A model generated the notes under the pieces. The model saw only the letters and a list, made by a program, of their open reading frames with translations. It did no database searches and was not told where the DNA came from. Positions 1 to 10,429 of a DNA stretch of 64,000 bases are shown here, piece by piece (within the stretch, counting starts at the first letter, position 1; every line of letters begins with the position of its first letter). The DNA is from Amborella trichopoda (Eukaryota > Streptophyta > Magnoliopsida > Amborellales > Amborellaceae), in assembly GCF_000471905.2 (NCBI RefSeq), contig NW_006499763.1:155084-219083 (forward strand), written 5' to 3'. The position numbers and the translations under genes are program-made.

Positions 1-342
1 GATGCTCTAAATGGCGCTACACACGCGGCGATGCTCCAATTTTCACTCGCGACATCACTCTTTCGTCTCTCAATTCACAGCCGGCGATGCACACCCCTAT
101 CTTCACGTACGGCGTTGACCTTTCACGTGCGATGTTGACTTTTCACGCACAGCGCCGACCTCTCTATCTCTTCTATTTCACTTCACATACGACTCTTGGT
201 CTTCTTTCTCTCTCTCTCATCAATTCACAGATGGTGCTAAGTTCTTCTACATGCGTGATGATGCTCCAAATGGCGTTGGGCCTCTGATTCACCCTTCATC
301 ACCATGCGTATCTCTGGACTGGTAGAAATTGTGGTCCTTACA
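1..342 (-). repeat. 3' LTR (terminal part only) of the gag-only element
   Basis: This is the end of the left LTR copy. It matches 5919-6258, including the GCTCTAAATGG start and the AGAAATTG...TTACA end. It contains short degenerate repeats around TTTTCACGTGCGG / TTCACGCACGGCG. The adjacent C-rich stretch at 343-352 is the minus-strand polypurine tract. Confidence 0.8.
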
Positions 343-699
343 TCATCCCCCCCTTAAAAAGGATTTTGTCCCCAAAATCATACATGTGAAATCAAACAAT
401 AGGGGGAGGGTAACCATATACACACTGCCACCTATTACCATTGTCTACAGCATAAACCTAGCTTCTCATAGCCTACAAGCAAAGTGTCATGCACTAACAA
501 ATGAGATATCATATCCATCCAGTCATGCACACATTAACAAGTTAACACACATAAATCAAATCAAGCCATTCAACTCTAATCAATCTCAGTCAGTTCTGTC
601 AGTACCAGCAGACTATTGGTATCAGTCTCTAAATAAGGTCCGGCAACACTCACAAAGCGGCACCTTACAAGCGTCAATCATACAATACACTCAAAACAT

Positions 700-1215
700 A
701 CTCCACAGAATCACAGTCACAAAACTAGGCCCGACAATACGTTCAAAGCATGTCAATCAATCACATATCACAGTACGGTCATGCAATACGCTTAAAGCAT
801 GCCAATTAATCACATATCACAGTATGGTCTTGCAATACGCTCAAAGTATGCCAATCAATCACATATCATAATATGGTTATGCAATACGTTCAAAGCATGT
901 CAGTCAATCACATATCACAGTATGGTAATGCAATATGCTTAAAGCACACCAATCAATCACATATCATAGTATGGTCATGCAATACGCTCAAAGCAAGTCA
1001 ATCAATCACATATCACAGTATGGTCATGTAATACGCTCAAAACATGCCAATCAATCACATATCACAGTATGGTCATTCAATACGCTCAAATATACACCAC
1101 AGAATCTCAAAGCCAGGCTCTACAATACGCTCAAAGTAGGCACCTAATACAATATAAGGTCCTACAATATGCTCAAAGCAGGCACCCTACAAGCATCAGT
1201 CATGGTCATTCAATA
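700..1215. repeat. 49-bp tandem array inside the retrotransposon
   Basis: A unit of the form CAATCACATATCACAGTATG followed by GTCATGCAATACGCTCAAAG repeats with a 49-bp step (unit starts near 749, 798, 847, 896 and onward to about 1092). The last 120 bp is more degenerate and resembles the 98-bp form found in the LTR at 3486-3715. The array lies between gag and the polypurine tract, in the element's 3' untranslated region. Confidence 0.85.
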
Positions 1216-1578
1216 TGCTCAAAGAATGCACCACAAAAACGACGTAGCACTCTCTACCCTCACACTTTATTTCATACATCACATTCCACTCATCACACTA
1301 TTGACCATACAAGTCATATCATACAGTACTTATCACTTCAATTACATGGCACATATTAGCCCTCAACTAAAAGGGATGGAGCATATGCCTCAAGTAAAGT
1401 TCAACACATTTATCACACTAAAGGATATCTAGAGGATCCCTAGTCAGTCGCACACAATTTAACCACTGTTAGACAATAAAAGTTCAAATTCTATTATATG
1501 TGCCAAAATATGGTGTTACTATAACAGTGAGAGGAAACAAAGTCCAACAACATTTTAAATTCACAATCAAAACACATT

Positions 1579-2581
1579 CTAGTTCTCCAAAGTTGAGGCC
1601 TTAACTCCTTTCCCATCGAGTACAAAGGCCCAACACTGATTCTTGGGTTTGGGTTCTTTCTTCAATGTCGGGCAGTCTCTAATCAAGTGACCCCACTTGC
1701 CACAGTTGTAACATGCTTTTGTCTTTAGCCAGTACTCGGAAGCCGCATGGCCCTGCTTCCCACAAGAGGTATTATGCATGAGCTGGCTCTGCTTGACATC
1801 TCCCTGGGAGGTCTTTTGGGTCTTGTCATTCCTCCGACTTTCCTTTTCTCATGGACCCCTACGAGGCAGAGGTCTTGTCCTTCACTTCTCTTTCTTCAGT
1901 TGATATTCATCACAATCTGTTTCCACCTTCCCAGCCCAGTCCACCAATTGAGAAAAGGCCTTAAGATTGGCTAAAAAAATTATTCCTTTGATAACGGGCT
2001 GGAAACCTCTATCAAACTTGCTTGCCTTGCTAGCCTCCTTGTTGATGATATGCGGCGCGTATCAGGATAACTTAAAAAATTTGGCTACATACTGATCAAC
2101 GATTAGATTCCCTTGTTGTAACTCTATGAATTCAACCTCCTTCCTTTAATTAATTGATTCAGAAAATATTTTTCATTGAAGGCCGCTAAAAATCCTTCCC
2201 AAGTAGGTACTATCTCATCCTCTTCCCAGGCCTGTTGGACTGAACACCACCAATTTCTGCGTCCCCTTCTGACATGAAGGCACCTAGTCTCAACTTTTGC
2301 TCATCAGAGCACTATAGAACTCTAAGGATCTTTTCAACTTGCATTAGATATCTTTCTGCTTTCTCTACACTTTCCTGCCCTAAAAAAGTTGGGGGTGCTA
2401 GTCTCTTGAACCTCTCTATCTGGTTACTATCATTCTATTCAGGGGTAGGGGTGGATAGGGCCAGCATTGACTCTTTCATTATTTGGGTCATGGCTCCTAG
2501 AGTTCTACAAAATTCACCAAGGGCCTCGGTGTTCTCGTTGCTAAAGCTTGCATGGTCGGCACGAGCCCTCAGTGTCTCCAT
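1579..2581 (-). pseudogene. Retrotransposon gag with CCHC zinc knuckle, degenerate
   Basis: Reading the minus strand from an ATG at 2581, one frame runs to about 2215 with a few in-frame stops. It shows gag signatures: a PPTFLG stretch, then AERYLMQVEKILRVL and CSDEQKLRLGAF, typical of plant Ty3 gag capsid domains. After further frame changes, the last 66 codons (1779-1579) contain CYNCGKWGHLIRDC, a C-X2-C-X4-H-X4-C zinc knuckle that binds RNA, preceded by a second partial knuckle. The stops and frameshifts mean no intact Gag can be made. No pol domain follows; tandem repeats begin instead. The family call is firm; the precise clade is not. Confidence 0.75.
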
Positions 2582-2672
2582 CTTATCATAGGAGCACCCA
2601 GTTACTAATCTGTCCTAAAACTATTCTAAGGACACTTCTAAAACTCCCTAAGTCAAGGATCCTATCCTGGCT

Positions 2673-2684
2673 GCTCTGATACCA
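2673..2684 (-). other. Primer binding site for initiator tRNA-Met
   Basis: The plus strand is the exact reverse complement of TGGTATCAGAGC. It lies 4 bp from the LTR start at 2689, the position expected for first-strand priming on a minus-strand element. Confidence 0.85.
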
Positions 2685-3485
2685 TAACTGCCACGACCCC
2701 GACCCCCATTCCGTAATTTACAGAGGATGACCGGGTGCGGTTCCGTGATCTCGATGTAGCATACGGCACCCAGGTCATAGTGAACTCAATGCTTTAATAA
2801 TGTGGTAAATGGAGGAAACGATATAAAAGAACTAAAACAGTCATTCAACAAGCAGAAAAACATGGAGAATCGCATACACCAAAAATCCACTATATAAAAT
2901 TTATTCCAAAATATTACACTTCAATTGGGACATCTGGGCCCAAAATTACACATATTCACGATGAACAAAAACTCAGGGCTGAACTGCCCAAAAACAAACA
3001 AGATCTAAGCACCTTCTCCAAGAATCTGGCTTCAAATCCCAACCGTAAAACACGAACTCCAGGCCCTTGAACCTGCCGCTATCAATCTACAAGGAGGGGA
3101 AAAATAGTGGAATGACCTATAAGGCCCAGTAAATAGATCTAGGTACAAAGCAGCATTAATAAGTCTATCACAATATAAATATCAGATAAATCAAGAATCT
3201 CATCAGTGTATCAATAATAGGCATCATTTCATGTACCAGAATTCTCATTCGATCGATACAATAATTATCCTTCACATTCACAGCGCAAATAACATATATC
3301 ATATGGAGTAACTGTCCAGAAAACCTTTCCTTAGTGAACACCATCATGAAAACAATCATGCACTTCCCTTTATCATTCATTCATCTATAACCAAACACAG
3401 TTCATATTATACGTTCTTGTCATAACAGGGTATACACTTTATTTATCATGGAGCACATTTTCATTTCACAGTAAATAGATGGTCA

Positions 3486-3715
3486 GGTCATGCAATATGC
3501 CCAAAGCATACCCCTCACTGGCATCAATCACACAGGCGGGCCCTACAATACTCTCAAAGCAGGCCCCCACTCACATCAATCTTGGTCATGCAATACACAC
3601 ATAGCATGCACCTCACTTACATCAATCACACAGGCCGGCCCTGCTATACTTTCAAAGCAGGCACCCCTAACATCAATGTTTGGTCGTGCGATACACCCAA
3701 AGCATGCCAAAGAAT
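3486..3715. repeat. 98-bp tandem array (dimer of the 49-bp unit) in the LTR
   Basis: GGTCATGCAATA-type starts occur at 3486, 3584 and 3682, exactly 98 bp apart. Each unit has two halves, one with CAATAYRCCCAAAGCATRCC and one with CTATACTCTCAAAGCAGGC, so it is a diverged dimer of the 49-bp repeat at 700-1215. Confidence 0.75.
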
Positions 3716-4504
3716 GCTCATAACATCATCATTTTAGTCCCCTACTAATGGGCAACCCATTGCGTAGTGCTCAGTATCACAATATCATAACAGAATAATA
3801 CCCACTACCAATGGGTGGCCCATGGTGTAGTGGTCATTATCACAGTATTTCAACAGAGCAGTTAAACATCAATTTTTTCTCGTACCTAGTCAGTACCTTA
3901 TGATAGGCAATTCCAGCCTCATTATGCAAGATTTGAGTCTTATTCATAAACATACAATTGTCATGAAGCACGATAACACTTAGAATGACACCTCCATCAT
4001 AATAGGACTATCAAGTGGCACTTACACTTATCAATTAACATTTATGACACTTGTCACATTAACATTACAACATTTATCACGTAACACTTATCGTCGAGCC
4101 ATCACATGGCATTTGTACTCATTGGTCATCACTTATTACATGATCACATAGTGTTGTTCACATAACATCATGAGCCTTAACATGTGGCATTCCTCATATG
4201 AAATTATCACATAACATTTATGATTATCACTTGTAACACTTGTCGCTCAGGTCGATCAGTGAACAATTCACTTAAAAGAGTTTACAATTTTACTACATTC
4301 ACCACCAAGGCATTTTCATGGCAACAAGGCATCATTATCAAACCGTGGAGGGTTCCAGTGTGGTTTCAAAACCAATTTTGAAATAGACTTACTCATTATT
4401 CGTATAAAAGTGATTGGAACACAATTGGGTAGGGTTCTAGCATAAAACAATTTATTTATCAAGGCAGATACAAAGCTTAAAATCTTGATTACGAGTGGCA
4501 GTGA

Positions 4505-5275
4505 CATACCCCTCTTCTCGGGCGCATAACTTCTAATTTAGGGAGAATTTCAAAATGATATAAACATACAACTTAAATTTTAAACATGGATATTTAAAAT
4601 GGCGGTAGTTTGAAGATATTTGGAGATTATTTGACAGGTCAAAAGCAGTGCACAAAGTGAGTAACAGTTGCCGGAATTTCCTGCAACTATGAACTATATA
4701 TGCCCTCACATTTTAGGGCAACTCTCAGCCTACATGAAATTTCAAAAAGAATTTAACATATAACTTTTAGTACACACACGGATCTTTCAAATGACAGTAG
4801 TTTGGGAGACTTCGGACTCTGTTTGGTAGGCCAAAACCTGTGTCAACAGAGATAATAGTTGTGAAATTCAGTGAAATCTGCTAACAATGACATATAGACA
4901 CAATTTGAAACACAGCTCATCTTTTATGAAGAATTTGGATAAGTTTGGAACATAAACATCAAAGTAGACAAATGCATGAATCAAATGGCTATGATTTGAG
5001 AGCATTCAGATGTCGTTCAATAGGTCAAAGGTTTGGTACAAAAGAGAGTGACAGTCCATACATTTTCTCAACCACTTAACAGTGACATACCCACACATTT
5101 TGAAGCATAATTTCTAATCTATGGGGGGTTTCAATATGATTTAAACATAAAAGTGGAAGTTGACAACCATATCCTTCATTCAAAACCTGTTTGGGCCCAT
5201 TTGGACGTTGTTTGGCCACTGAAATATTCGATGCAAGAGCAATCACAGTTATGGAAAATCTCATTCTCAAGCTTA
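4505..5275. repeat. About 192-bp degenerate tandem array in the LTR, roughly four units
   Basis: Unit starts at about 4505, 4697, 4889 and 5083 give steps of 192-194 bp. Each begins with an ACATAYCC...CACA-like block, followed by GCATAACTTCTAAT-like and TAAACATA-like blocks and then AGGTCAAAA / GGCCAAAA near the unit end. The units are strongly diverged from each other, so the array is old. Confidence 0.65.
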
Positions 5276-6258
5276 ACATGCTTTAAAGAATCCTTAATGT
5301 TTCACCAACTCATACAAATCTTGATACAAAGTCTTGTTCATATTAAACTAGTATTACAAGTACTTTATTTCACAAATTCCACCACTAAATAGATCATTTA
5401 CATTACTCAAACAATCATGGCATGCAGAAGTACAAATCTGGGATTTCAAGCTCATTTCACCCATTCTCACCCATTTCTTTCATCCTACCATTTTACCCAC
5501 TTCCAATACATAATATTGATTCCTACAACATTTGTTGGTGCATAGATGCTAAACCTATTTACCTGATGCTCACAACATCTCAAAATCTCCAACTCGTAGG
5601 CCACTTCAAGATCCAAGCCATGGCGTTCCAACGGCAGCAGCAAAGAACTCTAAACTTGGGCTCTAGAGAGAGAAAGTATGCCAGCAAAACTGACAGTGAG
5701 ATGGAAGGGGAGAGGGCCTCAAGTACCCAGGGTAGGTGGGATCCACGTGGCTGGCATGCACGACACTAACAAGTACGGCATTGACACGTACGGCTCTGAC
5801 AGGCGTGGCGTTGACAGTGGTCACATCTTCCCTCTCCTCTTACAGCACTACTCAGCTCATGCACGGGGTTGCTTCTTTGCTGCCTTCACAGTCAGCGATA
5901 GCCACCCACATGCGCGACGATGCTCTAAATGGTGCTACACTAGCGGCGATGCTCCAATTTTCACTCGCGGCGTTACTCTTCCATCTCTTTCTTCACAGCC
6001 GGTGATGCATACCTCTATCTTCACGCACGGCGCTGACTTTTCACGTGCGGCGTCGACCTTCTCTCTCTCTTCTTTTTCACTTCATAGACGACGTTGGGTT
6101 TTCTTTCTCTCTCTCTCATCAATTCACAGATGGCACTAGGTCATAGATGGCGCTAAGTTCTTACATACGCACGACGATGCTCTAAACGGAGCTAGTCCTC
6201 TGATTCACCCTTCATCACCGTGCGCATCTCTAGACTGGGAGAAATTGTATTTCTTACA

Positions 6259-8360
6259 ATTATTGCAACCTTACTTCTATAAGTAAAGTTGCAACTTTAA
6301 CAAACTTTCTCCTTTTAAAAATAAGGAAGAGGCCCTAAAATTTTCCAAAGTTGTAAAAAAAGAAAAAGTACATAACAAATTCAATAAAATACAAGGTAGT
6401 TGCCTTTGTTAAAAAGGATTGTCCTCTATATGAAGTTTAATGTGCTTTAATAGAGTAGCATTTCTCAAAAACAAAAACTTACAAGCCACGTACCAATATC
6501 TTGAATATACTGCTTTATTCTCTATTTTCCACTTTCAATAATTCAAAAGTATAAATGAATAATAAGAGAAACTTATCAAGATATCCTAAAAGTAAAACTA
6601 TTAGCATTTTACTCTGGGTATAATTTGATAATTTCAAAACTCCCCATCCCCGCCCTTTTTTTGGGGGTAATTCAGTTGAGAAGACATGCTTCTACCACAA
6701 AATGAATGAAAACCACTGGGAATGAAATCCACAACGTGGTGAAGGTGCCAATGGGAATGAAACCACAACGTGGTAAAGGTGCCAATGGTAATTCAGTGGG
6801 AAGGTGCCAATGGGAATGAAAACCACAACGTGGTAAAGGTGTCAATGGTAATTCAGTGGGAAGGTGCCAATGGGAATGAAAACCACAACGTGGTGGCCAA
6901 AAAGAATAAGAACACTGGGCATGAGGCAAAAAGGAGAGAGAGCATGGGTCCATATCTAGCCATGTCTCTACTCTCTATCTCATAGTCATGTCTCTCTTTC
7001 TAGGTTGGGTAAGTAGCAACATGAAGAGTGAAGTGGGGTTTTAGGGGTCTTGGGCAAGAATTTAGGGGCATAACGTGAGCATATGCCGTACGAGATAATG
7101 CTTGTTTTGAGAGTGGCTCTTTTGTTCATGATTGGTGTCCAAATGACGACCTTCAATGAGAAACGTTGTTTCCTATTAGAAGTGACTAAGCCCAAGAGGA
7201 AATCGCGGAGTGGTGCTGAGGATGGCAATGGCAACGCTCATGGTGGAAAATGGGAGTTGTTTTGCCTGTCTCTTTGAGAAAGATGAAAAAATGTGCGCAG
7301 ACTTCTGCTCCCTCTAAATCTTTTAGCTGCCAATTGGTGTGAAAAGATGTACTAGGCGCAATTTGTGTGAAGATACTCCCAGACCAAACCACGGAACTTT
7401 TAGCTGCGAATTGGTGTGAAAAGATGCATTGGACTAATTGGTGTGAAAATACTCCCAAACCAAACCACATAAAGAATTTTTTCATGTGAAAATAATTTAA
7501 AAAATATTTTTATGCAAACCAACGTGCCTTGAGAGACAGCAATGAAAAAGAAAGCATATTTCTACCTTTATAGAGAGGGATGTCAAAAAACCACAAAAGG
7601 GATAGATTTCGACCCCAAACCTGCCATTCTTTTTCCTATTAATAGTACTCGTGTGACTAATGCCTTCAAAATTTCAGGTGGCAAATTTACTATTTTGTAT
7701 AATTTGCTAATATTCACTTTTATAAAGTAGATGTAATACCACTGCTCAATCTAATAATTTCGATAATTCTCATTCAGATCACAAGCGTATATAATAGATT
7801 AGGAGCCTTCTCCTGATCTAATGAGTCCACAATGTCCAGGCAAAGAAGCATATCGGTTTCTCAATGTCCCCAAGGTGCAAGTGCTCAATTGTGTATGCAC
7901 TCAACCAAAGTGCCCAGCAAATAATCACTCAAATTCTTAATCATTTGAGCAAATAAATATTCAATTGAATGATCGCGATCAGCCTTACATTTTCATTTCA
8001 GCCAAAAACTGCATCTGAGTAATGCATGGTTTAACTGGTAGAGCTAATAAACTAATTGACATTTTTCACACCCACAAAATTGAAAGGCAAAAACCAGGTC
8101 ACTGAAGCTTGTAAAGGATTGCAAAATAGTGAGTTCAAATTTGTGTAATGACCTCAACAACCAAGTGTATCTTTGTTTGCTAACTATCAAGTGTGACAAA
8201 ATAGCTTCACTCCTCTTTGATAAGCTGCAGCTACAGAATCTAAATAGAAATACAGCCAAGCAAAATCATCTCTAGACAGTCTTCCACAAGGTTTCCTCTT
8301 GGTTTCTAGGAAGATTTATATTTCTACATTTCGATGGATTCGAATCATTGTTCATCATCC
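6259..8360. other. Unassigned intergenic DNA with two short tandem duplications
   Basis: No gene was recognised. A unit of about 60 bp containing CCACAACGTGGTAAAGGTG repeats about 2.5 times at 6740-6900. A unit of about 76 bp containing AATTGGTGTGAAAAGATG is duplicated at 7326-7470. Short open frames here overlap these repeats and match no family I know. The part next to 8360 may be the 3' flank of the broken TBL gene. Confidence 0.5.
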
Positions 8361-8361
8361 T

Positions 8362-8658
8362 TTATATCGCAGGTCTTGTTTTCTTGACCAATCTCTCCTG
8401 AATTAGAGTTGACAATATGTTAACCCAAGTATCGGGCACACCAGGCAGGCACCAATGCATGCAATCCTGGCCCCATACTGAAACTACATCCCTTTTTCCC
8501 AACCAGATAGGCTCTGAATTCACTTAAATGGGTCAAATCAAGCAAATGGATGCTTGAGCCAAGTAATGCATGTTTAAATGATTCTTGAGTCCATCTAGAA
8601 TTCCAGGTGGAGGATCTATTGGAATTCCATTTTCGTGGAAAACAAGGGGCGTCTCCTT
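8362..8658 (-). pseudogene. Trichome birefringence-like (TBL / PC-esterase) C-terminal fragment, frameshifted
   Basis: On the minus strand, 8511-8362 encodes 49 residues ending at a TAA. They include [17 protein letters not shown], the hallmark C-terminus of plant TBL proteins, which O-acetylate cell-wall polysaccharides in the Golgi. D and H of the catalytic DxxH motif are present (DCMH). Just upstream, 8560-8510 in another frame gives [15 protein letters not shown], the block that normally precedes a conserved DAHP; that block is missing here and the frame changes. Further upstream, 8658-8566 gives KETPLVFHENGIPIDPPPG, an earlier TBL segment, but about 70 or more residues between it and [11 protein letters not shown] are absent. 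The N-terminal TBL domain and GDS motif were not found. Family identity is strong; loss of function is inferred from the frame breaks and deletions. Confidence 0.8.
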
Positions 8659-8749
8659 TCAAAATTTGTCGACACCCCCTTGCAATAAAAAGAATGCACA
8701 GAGATAGTGGTTTATCCCTCAAATTTGACAGAATCAAATGGAAGATCAT

Positions 8750-10210
8750 AGTAAAATATTAACACAAGTAAAATGGACCTTCAAGAAAATGGCACAAAAG
8801 CTTGGGCATTAACACAGAAGATTCCATACTTTGTCACTAATGAGAATATTTCAGGATAAATTGAAAGACCTCCGACCAATCCTTGCATACCTTCATTCCC
8901 CTAACTTTCAATCCTTGAAATTGATGAAAGGAAAGAGGGGGAGAGAAAATAAAACAAACTAGAAAAACAAAAATAAGGGCTTTTTAAGATGAAGAACATA
9001 TGAGATTATTTTTGTAAGATTTTGGACCTTTTAAGGTAGCGGATTTCTCAAAGGGGCTAAGAGCCCATTCATCCTATTTTTCCTCTTTTCCCTTGCCTTC
9101 ATGGCCTTTGAGGAGCCTGCCTCAGATCCTTTTACAAGATCCAAAAATCAATTATCCAAAAATCAATTATTCTTATTTTCCTTTTTATTTATAATAAATC
9201 ATATTTATAAACAAAAGAGAACCCTAAAACCTTAGATATCACTACAATTAAATAGAGAAAATGCACTTGAAATATCTATGATTCTAAATCAACTAAGTAC
9301 CTCCAAAATCTCTACCAACTCCTAGCCCAACTGTTTCCTAAGAAGTAAACCTCAACCATATTAAAATAAATAAATAAAGTATATAAAAAATAATCCAAGA
9401 TGCTGTGGAGTTCTCTACAAGCCACACACAATAGCCCGTACAAAAATACATAAGTCGAATGTAAAAAATTGGAACCCACTTGTGGGTTCCATTTCCCTTT
9501 TTTATCCCATATTTGACTAGAATTGTTCAACCTGTTGGTAAGTATGGATGGCCATGGGGCCTCAAACATACCATATTTTTCTCTCTTTATCTTTATTATG
9601 CATTTTAATATTTATCACTACAAAGAAAGTTTTTTAGAGAGAGAGAAGATGCCATCAATGGATAGAAAATCACTTTTCACTTCTCAAGATTAAAGGGTTA
9701 CATTTCTTAAAGATTCGAGGAGGATAGCCAAAAAACTACCTCCATACTCCATGCTCTGCATGGCAATAAAATCCAACAGGTAAACTAGGTTATTGGCTTC
9801 TTACAAAAATTCCATACTACATATTCCTATGAAATGACATACACACAGGCATATTTGTGAGCGTGATTGTGTGTGTACTATAATGTATTTTAGGGTTTAT
9901 AACACCATGCATCAGGAGGAGTAGGATGATTTCCAATAAGTAAAAAAGTTCCAAAGCTGTTTGCATGCATGCATCTCATTGGATATGCAATCATAGTACC
10001 ATTCTTTTTGCAACAATAAAATATTCTTATTTACATAAAAAAATTTATGGTACAAGTAGTACTTTCTACAAGGATAAAATCAATTCAAGTAATTAACAAA
10101 ATACCCCTTCCATACTTAATCAATTCGGTACTCGGGTGAGTATTATACAACCCAAGTTTCTAAGTTGTTAGAGTATTCACCCGAGTAATGTAAAAATCAC
10201 ATAGGGATTG
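8750..10210. other. Unassigned AT-rich intergenic DNA
   Basis: No gene or known repeat was recognised. Introns or lost exons of the TBL gene could have lain here on the minus strand, but no GDS-containing block could be read. Confidence 0.4.
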
Positions 10211-10211
10211 C

Positions 10212-10429
10212 ATACTATGAAACTATTTACTTTTGGTACGAAGAGGTCACAATCATTTTTAGTCACTTGATATGAAATTCAATAGATTAAAGTATGTCAC
10301 AACATTCGAGAAATTTATTTCGAACATTGTGCCTAATCAATGACACATCCTCAATTGTCCGATTTCACATCCAACGGTCGATAATGATTGTGACCTCTTT
10401 ATATAAAAAATAAATGGTCTCATTGTATA
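10212..10429. mobile_element. Small MITE, family 2 (about 220 bp)
   Basis: The left end, with ACTTTTGGTACGAAGAGGTC followed by ACAATCATT, is the inverted repeat of the right end, AATGATTGTGACCTCTTTAT followed by ATAAAAAATAAATGGT. The middle carries TTCGAACATTGTGCC and CACATCCAACGGTC. A full-length relative lies at 63240-63453 and partial relatives at 43180-43265, 44898-45000 and 45730-45915. It has no coding capacity. The superfamily is not assigned because no clear target duplication was seen. Confidence 0.6.

Larger units (their letters stand above)
1..6258 (-). mobile_element. Gag-only Ty3-type LTR element with very long LTR (LARD-like), truncated by window start
   Basis: Seen: positions 1-342 align with 5919-6258 nearly base for base, and both end in TTACA, so they are the ends of two LTR copies. 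Position 343 onwards reads as a polypurine tract on the minus strand (GGGGGGATGA next to the LTR). The right LTR starts TGCCACGACCCC at 2689. Directly beside it, at 2673-2684, is an exact complement of the initiator-Met primer binding site TGGTATCAGAGC. The internal region is therefore only about 2.35 kb (343-2688) and shows gag but no protease, reverse transcriptase or integrase. Known: long LTRs with a coding-poor interior define LARD-type non-autonomous elements. The left LTR extends beyond the window, so the outer target duplication cannot be tested. Confidence 0.8.
2689..6258 (-). repeat. 5' LTR, 3.57 kb, of the gag-only element
   Basis: Bounded by TG at 2689 and CA at 6258. It is unusually long and internally repetitive. 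It contains a 98-bp array (3486-3715), short near-repeats built on ACTTATCA and ACATTTAT (about 3950-4260), a roughly 192-bp array (4505-5275), and degenerate GC-rich motifs near its end (5750-6190) that also appear in the left LTR. No host gene was recognised inside it. Confidence 0.8.

Noticed and set aside
329..1432. Long plus-strand open frames near the window start (up to 180 codons)
   Set aside because: They lie in the 49-bp tandem array of the minus-strand LARD-like element; the repeated peptide follows the DNA period and has no family match.
2274..2591. 105-codon plus-strand frame
   Set aside because: Shadow of the minus-strand gag, which carries the recognisable motifs.
8025..8055. 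TGGTTTAACTGGTAGAGC, reminiscent of a tRNA D-arm region
   Set aside because: No matching acceptor stem, anticodon arm or GGTTCGA T-arm follows.
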